This document shows, piece by piece, positions 22,053-33,363 of a stretch of 64,000 nucleotides of DNA (its first letter is position 1; each line of letters begins with the position of its first letter). The notes under the pieces were generated by a model, which saw only the letters and a list, made by a program, of their open reading frames with translations, was not told the DNA's origin and searched no databases. Made by a program: the position numbers and the translations under genes. This stretch comes from Punica granatum (taxonomy: Eukaryota; Streptophyta; Magnoliopsida; Myrtales; Lythraceae). The stretch is taken from contig NC_045133.1 in assembly GCF_007655135.1 (NCBI RefSeq), positions 26,633,845 through 26,697,844 on the forward strand. Reading direction: 5' to 3'.

Positions 22053-23716
22053 TAGTTGGGAATTGGTGTATGCCCTAGATGCAATCTATCATCAGTTCTG
22101 TAATATGACATGTATTTCATTATATTACGAGGCATATCTGTTATTGTGTAGATTGCGCTAAATATGATTTTACACAATAATGTCCTTGGAATAGTAGGTT
22201 CAATAGGCATCAAGTGTGACTTGATTGTGAGATCCTATAATTACTGAACATTATTCCTAAATGTCCATAGTCAAAGTATTATCGTTAATTAGGACAACGA
22301 TAATACGGTTAGATTAGTGTAAGTGTTGATTGATGATCAAATCTCATAGGTCATGGATATGGAGATATCAAATCACACCACATGTATACATTAAGAGTAA
22401 TGTGTATAGGACTGATCCGCCATGAGATTGCTACATGGGTTGTTACGTGATTGTCATTAGCATATCTCAAAGTGACTATAGTGTAATGGTCCTTTGACTT
22501 GAGGTCACCATAGATTCCTACATGTAATGTCATATATTTTGATACTGTCAAACGCCACTGTAACAGGATGGTTATAAAGACAGTTATTGGGTATACCACA
22601 GAGCATGGAGAGGAATGTGAGTGATCAAGATAGGATTTGTCCCTCCTACGAAACGGGAGCGATATCTCACGGCCACTTGGTGGTTAAGTCTAAAAGTGTA
22701 TGCATACCCAAATGAGTCGATATAATGATATCGAGCTCATTTGTTCTGATAGACTTACCCGGTAAACCAAGAAAAAGAGATATTGAGCCATACAAGGATG
22801 TCATCGACCATGCCTTGGGCTCAATAGAGATATAGAGGACAAAGGGATTATATTACACGGTAACGGAGGTCACAAGGTTCGTCGAGAAATTGACTTTCCG
22901 ATTACTTGAGTAACAGTGATGCATTGCTAGATGTCACTCACTGTTTGTAATATTGAAATAGAGATTTTGATATTACTGTCAACGTAATTGGGAACCTACA
23001 GGGTCACACACTACGACTAAATTGACGAGATATTTTGAAACAATAAAATCATCTAATAGAGATTAGATGATTTATGGTGCGACTAATTAATTGGATATTT
23101 AATGAGATTAAATTTGTCGATTAATTAGACTCGATTTATTAGATTAAATGGACCAAATTGATGCACGATTAATATGGTGACACATGCTTTTATGTGGATT
23201 AACATGTGTAAGGACACATGTCATAAGGGAACCTTAATTCCCTAAATCCCACATCGGTTGGGATTTCATCTTCACCCCCCCCATATTGCTTATAAAAAGG
23301 GGCAGTAAGCATGATTATATATATATGCATATATATAAAAGTGCACACATATTATATATATATATGCTAATATATATATGTACGTGTATATATGTGTGCA
23401 TATAAAATATATATATTTTGGGTTGAATTGTTCAACTCAAATTAGGTCCATTAGTCTGAAAATTTCGGGTGTCGCATCGGTGTTTCTTTCGAGTGTTGGT
23501 CGCTAGCACTGCCGATCTCGAAGACTCGTCGACAAAGTCGGTGTGGATTCCAGTAGAGGCGTCACGCGTGGGACGCTCGGTCGACAACTTTAAATATTCC
23601 AGGTACGTTTTTATTTACTCTTATTCTTCTAGTAAGTCTTGGAATTAGTTTCACGGGTAGGAAATTTTGAATTTCTGTTCCTTTTTCGCTTCCGTTGCGC
23701 CCCAATGGAACTAGCA
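22053..23716 (+). repeat. 3' LTR of copia element
   Basis: About 1664 bp, nearly identical to the 5' LTR. It begins TAGTTGGG where the 5' copy has TGTTGGG, and ends GGAACTAGCA directly before the GAAAG target duplication. The first bases may have changed since insertion. Confidence 0.95.
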
Positions 23717-23721
23717 GAAAG

Positions 23722-26409
23722 GACGATTAACGACCTTCCTAGTTGAGCAACCTCCCTCGCCCTTCTCACAGCTATATGCAAAGATCCTTAGGGATGACCT
23801 TAAAGAATGATTTTCCCAAGGTAATGAAGTGAAGATTCATCAGCTTAAGACTGATATTTGTTTGCTCAGACAAGAGAAAATATCAGTTTCAGAATATTAT
23901 TCAAAATTAAAGAGCCTTTGGGATGAATTGGATTTATACCTCGATTTACCGGTCTATACATGTGATGCTGGAGTCTGACTCACGGCTCACAAGGAGAAGG
24001 AGAAAGTGCATCAATTTCTCATAGGGCTCAATCCCGAATTCTCAACCATCCGTTAGCAAATTTTGAGCATGGAGCCACTTCCAAATGCGAACAGAGCTCA
24101 TTCAATTGCTACTTATGACAAAGCGCATCGTCTGATTACACACGGCAGGGAAACAACGTCTGAAGCACTAGGTTTTACGGCCAAAATCGGCCATGATTTC
24201 GGTGGGGGTTCAAACCCTAATTTTAGTAATTTCAGCAGAGGAGAAAACAAACCTCGAGGCCGCTCGTTCTGCTATTACTGCAGTCGAAATGGTCATTATC
24301 GGGCCACTTACTATCAGCTGCATTGATATCCAAGTTCCGACCAGAGAAATTCGAAGGGATCCTCTGCTGGAAGCTCTCGACTGGGCGGGAACAACTCGTC
24401 CTCTTCTTCCTCGACTCTGCAGAACTAACAGAGAGGAGGTGGAGTCGGGTTTTCTCATTCCGGAGGCCCGGGTAACTCTTACTCGGGTGGCCCATCTCAA
24501 CAGCGCTCGGCCCAACTGAACTGTGGGTAATGGAGGCCTGGTCAGTCAGCCCAATAGTTCTTCCATCAAAGCCCAGCGAGCTACACCGCGGCCCAGGACC
24601 ATGTTGATCAGCCAGCAGACTTTAGTAAATTGGCCCATCTCTCTGAGGCCTTATTGTAGCAGCTCATGTCGATGATTCCTTGCGATGATGGTGAGGTTAA
24701 TCGACTAAGTGGCGAGACTTTTGAGCCTATTACTTCGAACTTTGATTGGATTATTGATTCGGGAGCTTCACAACATATGATCGGTAGTCGGAATAATCTT
24801 TTTGATATTACTCCCATTAATGATATTGATGCCAACCATTGTCGTTCCTTGCTGCAATTGACTTCGACAAAGAGCCAAAGACTTATTCTCAGGCTGCCAA
24901 GGATACCCGATGGCGTCTTGCCATGGCAGACGAAATTCGCGCTCTTGAGGATAACGGCACCTGGACCATTAAATCACTAATTCCCGGGAAGAAACCTATC
25001 GGATGCAAATGGGTTTTTAAGATTAAAAGATGGGCTGATGGCATTGTAGAACGTTACAAAGCTCGGCTCATGGCCAAGGGTTTCATTCAAGTTGAAGGCG
25101 TTGATTTTCACGAGACATTTGCGCCAGTAGCAAAATTGGTCACAGTACGCTGCTTATTAACCATTGCCTTTGCTTAAGAATGAGAGATGCACCAACTTGA
25201 TGTAAATAATGTCTTTCTTCATGGGGACTTGGCTGAGGAGGTTTACATGTCCCTTCCTCCTAGTTTTCGTTCCACTAATTCTAATCAGATATGCTGTTTG
25301 CGGAAGTCTTTATATGGCTTTTGTCAAGCCTCTCGCAACTAGTATTCTAAGTTCGCCACAGCTCTTTTTCAATATGGTTTTCAACAATCCGAAGCTGATC
25401 ATTCTCTGTTCACCTTCTCCCATGGTGACAAGTTTCTTGCGGTTTTAGTTTATATTGATGATATGATTCTCGTGGCTAATGATTCTGTCTCATGTACTCG
25501 TTTTAAGAATTATCTCCACCAGTGCTTTCACATTAAGGATCTTGGTCCTTTGTCCTATTTTTGGGGATATAGATTATTTGCAGCAGTTCTGGTCTATTTC
25601 TCAATCAGCGAAAGTACAAGTTGAATATTCTTACTGAGGCCAGTATGCTAGGTTCTCGACCTGTTTATTTCCCTATGGAGCAACAGCACCAGTTGTCTGA
25701 CGACAGTGGCGATCCCATTCTTGATCCGGGCCAATACCGTCATTTGATTGGTCGCCTCCTGTATCTCACCATCACTAGGCCGAAGCTCAGCTATCTTGTT
25801 CATATTCTATCACAGTTCTTACAAGATTCTCGCCAAGGGCACTGGGATGCTGCTTTGCGAGTGCTCCGGTATCTCAAGCAATCCCTTGGACAAAGAATAT
25901 TTATCCGACCAACCTCTCTGTCTTTAACGGCTTATGTGATGTGGATTAGGCTAGTTGTCCAATGACTCGACAATCTTTGACTGGATATTTCATCACTTTA
26001 GGCGAGAGTCCCATCTCTTGGAAGACCAAAAAGCAAACAACAGTCTCCAAGTCTTCCGCCAAAGCCGAATATTGGGCCATGGCAACAGCTGTCAGTGAGC
26101 TCTTATGGCCTTGTTCTCTTCTCAGCTCTCTTGGTATTTATCATGCAGGTCCAATGCATCTTTTCTATGATAATCGGGTAGCTCTCCACATCGCCTCTAA
26201 TCCGATTTTCCATGAGCACACCAAGCACATTGAAATAGGTTGCCACTTCGTTCGGCAACATTTGCGCTCTGGAGCTATCGCAACATCTCACGTGTCTACC
26301 CGCTTTCAACTGGCAGACATTTTTACTATGGCACTTGGGCGCGATCAGTTTCGTTTTCTTCTCAGCAAATTGGGAATTCGGAATCCTCATTCTCCAAATT
26401 GAGGAGGAG
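23722..26409 (+). pseudogene. Decayed older copia gag-pol
   Basis: Remains of a second, different Ty1/copia element in the same orientation. In order: Gag middle (about 23780-24060, with stops), a degenerate zinc knuckle near 24270 (CYYCSRNGHYRATYY, last Cys lost), a protease motif (IIDSGASQHM, near 24750), then a direct jump to reverse transcriptase (WVFKIKRWADG, near 25010). The whole integrase is missing. RT continues in shifted frames (LVYIDDMI near 25445-25470), and RNase H ends near 26400 (SSAKAEY, FYDNRVALHIASNP). Multiple stops and frameshifts, the integrase deletion and the young copia insertion at its Gag end show it is dead. A purine-rich GAGGAGGAGT (26401-26410) marks its polypurine tract. 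Confidence 0.9.
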
Positions 26410-26600
26410 TATTATGAAAAGATTTATTTCCCATTATATTCTATGTACATATCATATTTTACCATATTTAGCAGTCACTAGTTTAGCCATATATATTACT
26501 TTCCCTTTATTGTTTGAACCTGGATGTATATATGTCTATCTAATTAATGAACCCACAGTAACTTCTTCCACTCCAATTCTATTCTTTACAATGGGCATCT
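26410..26600 (+). repeat. Putative 3' LTR remnant of old copia
   Basis: Sequence directly after the polypurine tract should be the 3' LTR of the older element, possibly starting at TATTATGAAAAG (a TG start mutated). The downstream border cannot be fixed because the 5' LTR is not recognisable. It may end at TTCTTTACA (26589) or extend into the metalloproteinase leader. Confidence 0.45.
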
Positions 26601-26611
26601 TAGCATTTGCC

Positions 26612-26619
26612 TATAAATA
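26612..26619 (+). promoter_or_regulatory. TATA box of metalloproteinase gene
   Basis: TATAAATA lies 62-69 bp before the ATG at 26681, a plausible position for a short 5' leader. It sits about 200 bp downstream of the old copia polypurine tract, so it may derive from that element's LTR. Confidence 0.65.
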
Positions 26620-26680
26620 GCCCACACCCCGAAGCAACCGCTGCTTCACACAGAACAGCAAACTTCAATACCAATAGATC

Positions 26681-27580
26681 ATGGCTCAATTAAATCTCTG
26701 TTCTCTCGTCCTAGTTGCTTCCTTTGCGTTACTACTCGCGATTCATCTCTCCGCAGCTCATCCCCGAAAACTAATGAAATCGACCAAGATACCTTCCCTC
26801 AACGAGGTGAAGGGCTACCTCCAGGCATATGGATACATGGAAAGGTCCGAGGACCACCCAACTGGCACCAGTGGTGACTCCCCGATCACCGAGTCATCCC
26901 TAAAGCCCGCTATCAGGATGTACCAGGAGTGGAACCACCTGGAGGTAACCGGGAAGCTGAACTCGGAGACTATAGCTAGAATGATGACTCCTCGGTGTGG
27001 TACGCCGGATATCGTCCGGATACCAGATAAAGGCGTGCACCATGAGTCAAAGCCGGGAAAGTTCCGCGTGGTCGCTCACTATTCCTTCTTCAAGAATATG
27101 AATCCGTGGTCACAGAGGCAGCTCACGTACAGCTTCACGTCCACGATCCCATCAGTTCCGATTGGGGACCTTAGGGCCATCTGCACCCGGGCTTTCCAGC
27201 ACTGGGCAGCAGTCTCACCATTCCAGTTCCGGGAGGCCGGACAGGGCGAGGTGGCTAACATCATGATAGGATTTTATACAGGAGACCATGGTGATGGCTA
27301 TCCCTTCGATGGACTAGGCCACACCTGGGCCCATGCTTTTTCCCCTCGTGATGGGAGGCTCCACTACGATGGATCTGAGAACTGGAGCATATCTACTCCA
27401 ACCACAGACCAAACGGACTTGGAATCCGTAACACTGCACGAGATCGGGCACACCCTGGGGCTCGCCCACAGCCAGGACCCTGACGCTGTCATGTATGCTT
27501 ATATAAATACCGGAGTCATCAAGAGGCAGCTCCAGCAAGATGATATCAATGGAATCCAAGCTCTGTATCCTTCCAAGTAA
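26681..27580 (+). CDS. Matrix metalloproteinase (matrixin, M10A)
   Basis: Intact intronless gene of 299 residues for a secreted zinc endopeptidase of the plant MMP family, acting in the apoplast on wall or extracellular proteins. Signal peptide at 1-26 (LVASFALLLAIHLSAA). Peptidoglycan-binding-like prodomain at about 38-100 (SLNEVKGYLQAYGYM). Cysteine switch PRCGTPD with C106, which keeps the zymogen inactive by binding the zinc. Catalytic domain from about 125, with the structural-metal loop GDHGDGYPFDG and zinc site HEIGHTLGLAH (H253, H257, H263, catalytic E254), then the Met-turn (VMY). It ends right after the catalytic domain (ALYPSK) without the hydrophobic C-terminal anchor found in many plant MMPs, so it is probably soluble. 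All key residues are present. No partner gene is nearby. The old copia element lies immediately upstream. Confidence 0.95.
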   Translation: MAQLNLCSLVLVASFALLLAIHLSAAHPRKLMKSTKIPSLNEVKGYLQAYGYMERSEDHPTGTSGDSPITESSLKPAIRMYQEWNHLEVTGKLNSETIARMMTPRCGTPDIVRIPDKGVHHESKPGKFRVVAHYSFFKNMNPWSQRQLTYSFTSTIPSVPIGDLRAICTRAFQHWAAVSPFQFREAGQGEVANIMIGFYTGDHGDGYPFDGLGHTWAHAFSPRDGRLHYDGSENWSISTPTTDQTDLESVTLHEIGHTLGLAHSQDPDAVMYAYINTGVIKRQLQQDDINGIQALYPSK

Positions 27581-28594
27581 TAGTTAAGCCGGTCAGCCGA
27601 AAGAGATCTTCTGTCAGCTGGCCGCCACAATATGATCATCAACTCGATTGATACTCGTGCATGCGAATATGCGTACACATATGCGCACCGGCGCAAGAAA
27701 AGTCTTAAATAGACATCCTAAGTGTATATAATAATTAGATGAATGAATATGGATATGATATGATTAAAGGAGCTTGTACTCGTACAATGCAAATTCACCC
27801 TCGAGCTCGAGCTACATTACGTTTTTAACCCACTGGCTACTTAAAGTAGGTGATATATAGTCATCATAAAGTTGGAAAATATTTCACAAGCCGCGGACTA
27901 GTGATATGATAAACAAAAATCACGAAGCTGATGTACAGTGATAAAAATGCCTTTTATCATATAACATATGCTTTATTTGGAGATCTAGATATATTATTCT
28001 TTTGTCTTTTGACCTTTTCCCTATCATAATCCAAAGGGATTGCGACCGGAAACGAAAGCGACGGTCCAGGCATTGTAATATAATCGAACAAAGATGGCCC
28101 AGAAGAAAATGGAATTAATTTTCACACGGCCAGCTTCCTTCTCCGCGCCACCCCCACCCCCCAAATTATTAATAAGATTGGCCATTTGTGATGCTTAAAG
28201 GAAAACGTTCAATCAAGATGGCACTAATACCTGCATGCATGCATGCATATGATATATGGTGCATACGCATGTGTAATTTCTTTTGTAAACGGTCAAGGCT
28301 TTAAAACTAACAGGTCATTTAGGGTCATTTACGTCGGCCAGAGAGCTAGTGAATCCGACTACTTCGGGCCTTATAGTTTCCGCACTTCAAAAAAGAAACT
28401 TAACATAAGAGGGCATGTATATAATGATAAATGCAGCGGATCCACTGTCGGCGAGTTTAGTTACAAATCAATTGACATATGACCATGTTAAGCATAAACC
28501 GATAAATGCAGGATTCACGTCACATTATGATATTTAGGTAATGCCAAGAAGTATCATTCACGAGAGGACATGAACGGCAGCATAGATTGGAAAA
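27581..28594. other. Intergenic, no gene recognised
   Basis: The 3' flank of the metalloproteinase and AT-rich DNA. Possible polyadenylation-like AT-rich signals occur near 27728-27760. The plus-strand frame at 28243-28482 has no family resemblance. Confidence 0.5.
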
Positions 28595-28595
28595 T

Positions 28596-28736
28596 TAGCT
28601 TACTGAAAGCCATGTCGGATCCTTGCCCGGCAAAAACGAAAATCAACATAGAAAATAACTCCGCGAGCGCTGCTCTGACCGTGCCGGGATGGCTTGCCTT
28701 CGCGGGAGTTCCGATAGCGATATTATAAATCGACAT
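28596..28736 (-). pseudogene. Orphan first exon of a TIP aquaporin
   Basis: 47 codons from an ATG at 28736 read as the N-terminus of a tonoplast intrinsic protein ([38 protein letters not shown]), matching the pattern of TIP1-type water channels up to the place where TIP genes usually have their first intron. The remaining exons with the NPA motifs are not present in the following kilobase on this strand. It is therefore a gene fragment, not a channel gene. G-to-D and N-to-S changes in the normally conserved GSGMAFNKL support decay. Confidence 0.75.
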
Positions 28737-29098
28737 ATTTCTGTTGAGATTATGCTTTTCTCGATTAGTTGTTTAATTTTTATGTGTAATTTTTATGAGC
28801 TTTTTATAAAGGACACCATTATTAAGATTCTTATGAACGAATTTATAGTGTACTTCGTTCTAGATAAATATATATGAAGGAATGGAAGAAACAAATGAGC
28901 ACATCCAGTAAAAAATTTTATATCGACTCATTTGAGATTTAATAAATCATACTGACATATATATTCAGGTTGATAAGTAAACTTTATTATGAAGTAATTT
29001 GTAGTTAAAAGTTCTTAAATTTTTATTTCGTCCTACATAAAGCAAAAAGATTCCAATTAACATTTTCTTAATCTAACAATCAACCTAATTTTGTTACT
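28737..29098. other. Intergenic, AT-rich
   Basis: No gene or repeat recognised. Confidence 0.5.
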
Positions 29099-29107
29099 AA
29101 TAAAATT

Positions 29108-29404
29108 GAATAGACTACCACTGTCGTCCTCCACTTATTCATTAACAACCGTTTTTGCCCATGACATATTTTTGCCACCAATTATCCCCAAACGTTGGTA
29201 TTCCGTTTACCATTTATACCCTTCTGTAACAGAAAAGTGACGGAAAAGGTAACGCCGTCCATGAATTTTCCGTCACGGAGGTTAACGGAAGGGTATAAAT
29301 GGTAGACGGAATGCCGACGTTTGGGGCTAATTGGTGGCAAAAATATGTCGGGAGCAAAAACGGTTGCTAATGAATAAGTGGAGGGTGACAGTGGTATTCT
29401 ACTC
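29108..29404. mobile_element. Mutator-type MITE with 9-bp TSD
   Basis: A 297-bp element with long inverted arms (about 29108-29250 and 29265-29404; outermost GAATAGACTACCACTGTC against GAGTAGAATACCACTGTC), flanked by identical AATAAAATT at 29099-29107 and 29405-29413. The 9-bp duplication and long terminal repeats are Mutator-like. It has no coding capacity. It is unrelated in sequence to the hairpin MITE at 15311. Confidence 0.9.
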
Positions 29405-29413
29405 AATAAAATT

Positions 29414-30165
29414 CCCGATTAATACCGGAAAGAAGTATCAATAAATGAAACATCTGATCATTAAATGGTCATGGAGACATTGATAAAGATATCCCGCAGG
29501 CCATGCCCACAGAGATCGCACTCATCTAGTCCGCCACAGTCATGGTGGACTTGTAATAGTCAATACTTTTGGTTTAATTAGTTCCATCCTTTCAGGTATC
29601 GAAGAAAATTATGCATAATAAGAAGCAAAGAGAGAAGCTAATTTTCCAAGACAATGATATTCTTAATTAATCTCTTCACCATACAGAATTTTCTGCATAT
29701 GCGAACTATGTATCTCCGTCTCATTTATCCTCATGGAACCGTCCAACAATCCCTGCAAACTGTCTCATTCTTAGAAATGGAATTCAAATTTAAGTCGAGT
29801 CCCTCCTTGGCCGTCTTCTTGGTCTTGCAATTTATCTATATGTAGTCTGTGGCCGCCGTTCTAGTAACAGTCGCCTTCTCGCGTTTCCATTCAAAGTATA
29901 CAATTCATTGGTTGCAACTTGAGATTCCTCAGGAGAGTACTGTGTCTATATCTGATAAGTACCTGCGATTTCTAACGTGAAAGTGATCTCATGGAAAAAC
30001 AGGGCGCCTCCGGACAATACATGTAAGGGAAATTGACTTGTCCATGAATCATCAGCTAGAAAGCCGATCGGAAATTTCTGAGCTGTATGATTGAAGTTTA
30101 ATTTCCATTTCAAGTGGTCCGACGACTGAAAGCCATCATGACATGGTGTATGTTATGAGTTGATA
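29414..30165. other. Intergenic, no gene recognised
   Basis: DNA between the MITE and the duplicated RLP fragment. The plus-strand frame at 29654-29845 is not supported by similarity. Confidence 0.5.
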
Positions 30166-30873
30166 GTATATTTATGCCCCTCAAAGAGCTACTGGTGACA
30201 CTTGAATGTGTCAAAGAGGAAGAAATGTTTCTTATGGAATCGGACGAAATTCTCGACATGTCAGTACAATCGAGAACAAGCTCTCTAAGGATGGTCAGGT
30301 TCTGGACGAGCCTTTTCAAAAATTGGTTCTCAAGTCTCAAAGGATAATTTAGCGTCATATCGAGGGAAGTAGCTTGGAATGGTGGCACATTTCCAAAGGA
30401 ATGAGTCCAGATAACCCAGATTGAGATAGATTATGATGTCTCATTCTTGCAAAAATGCCAAACCTGGATGAAATTTGAGAGCCGCCAAAATCATTTCCAG
30501 CAAGGTTGAGTTTCCGAAGACTGCGAAGCAAAAAAAGGGTGCTGTTAGAACGGATGGATCCTTGAAGCCAGCTGCCACTCAGATCAAGGCCAATCACTTT
30601 CCTAGTCGCTCCATCACAGGCCACCCCATCCCACGCGAAGCAATCTGCGGCTTTCGTCCATGGTGCTGTCTTCAGATAGGAGGCAGGGGAGAAAATATCG
30701 CAGCTTGCCTTATAAGCATTTCTGGAGATGATGAATGACTTGATGAAGTGGAGCAGAGCTCTGCACTCATCGTCGTGACTTGAAAGCTCAGGCGGAAAGG
30801 TAGAAGGTAATGATACAGTTAAAGCAACCGTAAACTGCAGGAGCAAAAGAAGTATCATGCGGCAAATCCTCAT
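30166..30873 (-). pseudogene. Truncated RLP copy
   Basis: Paralogue of the 5' part of the RLP at 8590-12664. It has the signal peptide (MRICRMILLLLLQF from 30873), the LRR cap (AADCFAWDGVACD, with CC changed to CF) and the first LRRs. A deletion near 30360 shifts the frame (after SKLLPSI), and similarity stops near 30170 after SSLRGI, so all later LRRs, the membrane segment and the tail are absent. Unlike the other copy, the frame across FIISRNAYKASCDIFS is intact here, so that copy's frameshift near 12510 post-dates the duplication. Confidence 0.85.
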
Positions 30874-31297
30874 GCTCGGTATATGGTTTCTGAGAACAAC
30901 TGAAAGAGTGTGCTCTTCGTGTAGAAAATGCTGTGTCAAAGTTTCGCTGATAACAAATGTGCAAATGGTTCAATATATCTCTCCCTCGTAGGGCCCGACT
31001 CTACGGATAATACTAATTATCATTATGTAGTGTTGCATAGAATACATTGAAATTTCATAGTCACTTGTATACTAATTATCATTTGTATATTGCAGCAGCA
31101 CTGATTTGTAAGAAGAAAAAAATTGTTATGAAAAAAATAAAAAGTTAGAACTGGACATAGAATTTGAAAAAGAAACAAAATAATGTGATTCAACGTGAAT
31201 TGGGAGAGGTTGACGTGTGAGAGAAAAAGAAGTGGGGATTGCAATATTAAGTGGACAAATATTATCCTTCCACTCTCTCTCACCTTCAATTGCGTTA

Positions 31298-31852
31298 TCT
31301 ATCTATATATTAAAACAAAATATGAGCTGAATTCTCACGCCGCTACATCATAAAAAAAATGGAGCTATCTCGCTTTGCCACATTATCTCTCATGTATTAA
31401 GGAAATTTTTTAAGAATATGGAGAAGAATATATACCAATTCTTACAAATATATATTGCATGAACATATAAGTAGAAAGGACATTCAACATAAATAAATAA
31501 ATAAATATATATATATATATATTTGTTGCGACTGATGTACGATAGTAGAAGACAATATGAACGAAAAAGCAAAAGTGACACACGGAATTGATTACCCAGT
31601 TCGTCAGTAATTCTGACTACGTCTGGGGGCGCCGGCAAGCCAGGTATATCCACTATTTATATCAATTCTTTTCCATAGATATAAGTGGAAAGGAAGATCC
31701 AGCCAATATCGATATATTCGATTAATTTCATATTAACGGAATATATGTATATATTTTTAATAATGTACATAAGATTATCAAAAAAGAAAATAACATAAGT
31801 GCAAACCACAAATATATATTTTTGTATATGTATACATCAGATGATATTGCCT

Positions 31853-31885
<33 letters not shown>

Positions 31886-32213
31886 GTATATATATGGGAA
31901 AACAAAAAGGTAAGGCAGAACAATTCCCCCGAAAAAAAGGGAAGACATAAAAAAAGACTTATATATATTATTCTATGTTGTATGTATGATCTTATGCCTC
32001 TTTTTTTTTCTTTTTTTCTTTGAATTTTTATTTTTCTTGGTTGAACTTTAATTCGCTGAATGAACTTTTTAATGAAATTTGAAATTGATTGCTTTGATAT
32101 TGATTGTGTTGACAAGATCTATGTTGTAGTTTCATTATGAGCATCGCTTCAGTGCTTGTAAGACTTTTTGAATTTATATTCCCTAAATATTTCTTTTTAA
32201 TTTTTATTTTATT
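31298..32213 (+). mobile_element. Truncated Helitron copy
   Basis: It starts TCTATCTATATATTAAAAC after GCGTTA, like the Helitron at 13550, and follows it for about 0.9 kb. It is cut off at 32213, so the 3' hairpin and CTAG end are missing. Confidence 0.7.
31530..31660. other. Copy-specific insert in duplicated Helitron
   Basis: About 130 bp (TTGTTGCGACTGATGTACG to GCAAGCCAGGTATATCC) absent from the paralogous position near 13789. It is GC-richer than its surroundings and looks like a foreign insert, but I cannot define ends, target duplication or family. Confidence 0.5.
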
Positions 32214-33165
32214 AGAACCGAATTTGGTTTGAGAGAATCCATAGATACTAGCAAACAGAGACGTATCATGTAACAGTATGATCTACGTTCACTGATGGAA
32301 AATTTTATTTGCAAAATTGTTCGTATTCCAATGACACGACCACCTCGATATTCGCCTTCATCATCCGCAGGGTTACCTTCCCAATTGATCACTGCTGCTT
32401 GAAGGTAGAATTAGATCTCATGGTGTACTCAGCAACAAGCTGCGAGAAGGATGATGACTTGTCCTCGAGCAATTTCTTCGGGGAGTCATACTCACAAACA
32501 AGCCCTGCACCACCAAAAATATTTCGAAATATCACATACAATTTCAGGAATTATTTCTTCCAGAATCGTAAACCAAGAAACCAATAAATGGAAAAGAAAA
32601 AGATAATATAAATGGAAACTGGAAGCACACCAGCCATGATCTATTATCGAGAATAGAACTTATTCGATGGGCAATTGTCACAACTGTACAGTCGGAGAAC
32701 TGTTCTCTGAGGGTCTTCTGGGTGAGATTATCGGTAGCTGTATCGACCGAAGCAGTGGCTTCGTTGAGAAAAAAAGACTCTGCTTTTCTTGAGAAGGATG
32801 TGCCCGAGGCAGATGAGCTGTCTATGGCCCATGCTCCAGTTCTCCCTATTCTCGGTCACTGCAAGGAAAGCTCAAGTAAGTTACACTATGATAACAACTA
32901 TAGGATGACAGAGGGCGAAAAGCATTTCAGCCCGTCTCATTAAGCCTATTTCAATTGGACTGGGTTGCTTTGCAATTTGTTTCATCAGAAGATGACCCGA
33001 AGAGCATGAGCACGAGACAAGCAAGAGCAAAGAGCTGAAAACTGACCTGCAGAGTCTAGTTTGCCTTCCTTCTTACGAACTTCGTATCCAAGTTGGCACT
33101 TATCGAGAGCCTAAAAAATGTTGCATACGTATAATGCATATTAACAAACATGTTGTTGCTCATCA

Positions 33166-33363
<198 letters not shown>

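Larger units (their letters stand above)
15714..23716 (+). mobile_element. Intact Ty1/copia LTR retrotransposon
   Basis: A complete 8003-bp element. Left LTR 15714-17384 (starts TG, ends CA), primer-binding site 17386-17399, leader to 18061, one open gag-pol frame 18062-22033, polypurine tract 22041-22052, right LTR about 22053-23716. It is flanked by GAAAG at 15709-15713 and 23717-23721. By eye I count about 15 single-base differences plus a few small indels between the roughly 1.67-kb LTRs, about 1 percent, so the insertion is recent. It landed in an older copia element whose remains start at 23722. The element appears structurally competent; whether it is expressed cannot be judged. Confidence 0.95.
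30166..32213 (+). repeat. Segmental duplication, right copy
   Basis: Second copy of the block at 11960-14336, same orientation. It lacks the SINE and the 12890-13165 segment but has its own insert at about 31530-31660. It stops within the Helitron at 32213, beside the 3' end of the ABCC array. Confidence 0.85.

Noticed and set aside
22034..22213. Minus-strand frame running from the 3' LTR into copia pol
   Set aside because: Antisense to pol and LTR; shared start with the LTR copy at 15873 explains its apparent conservation.
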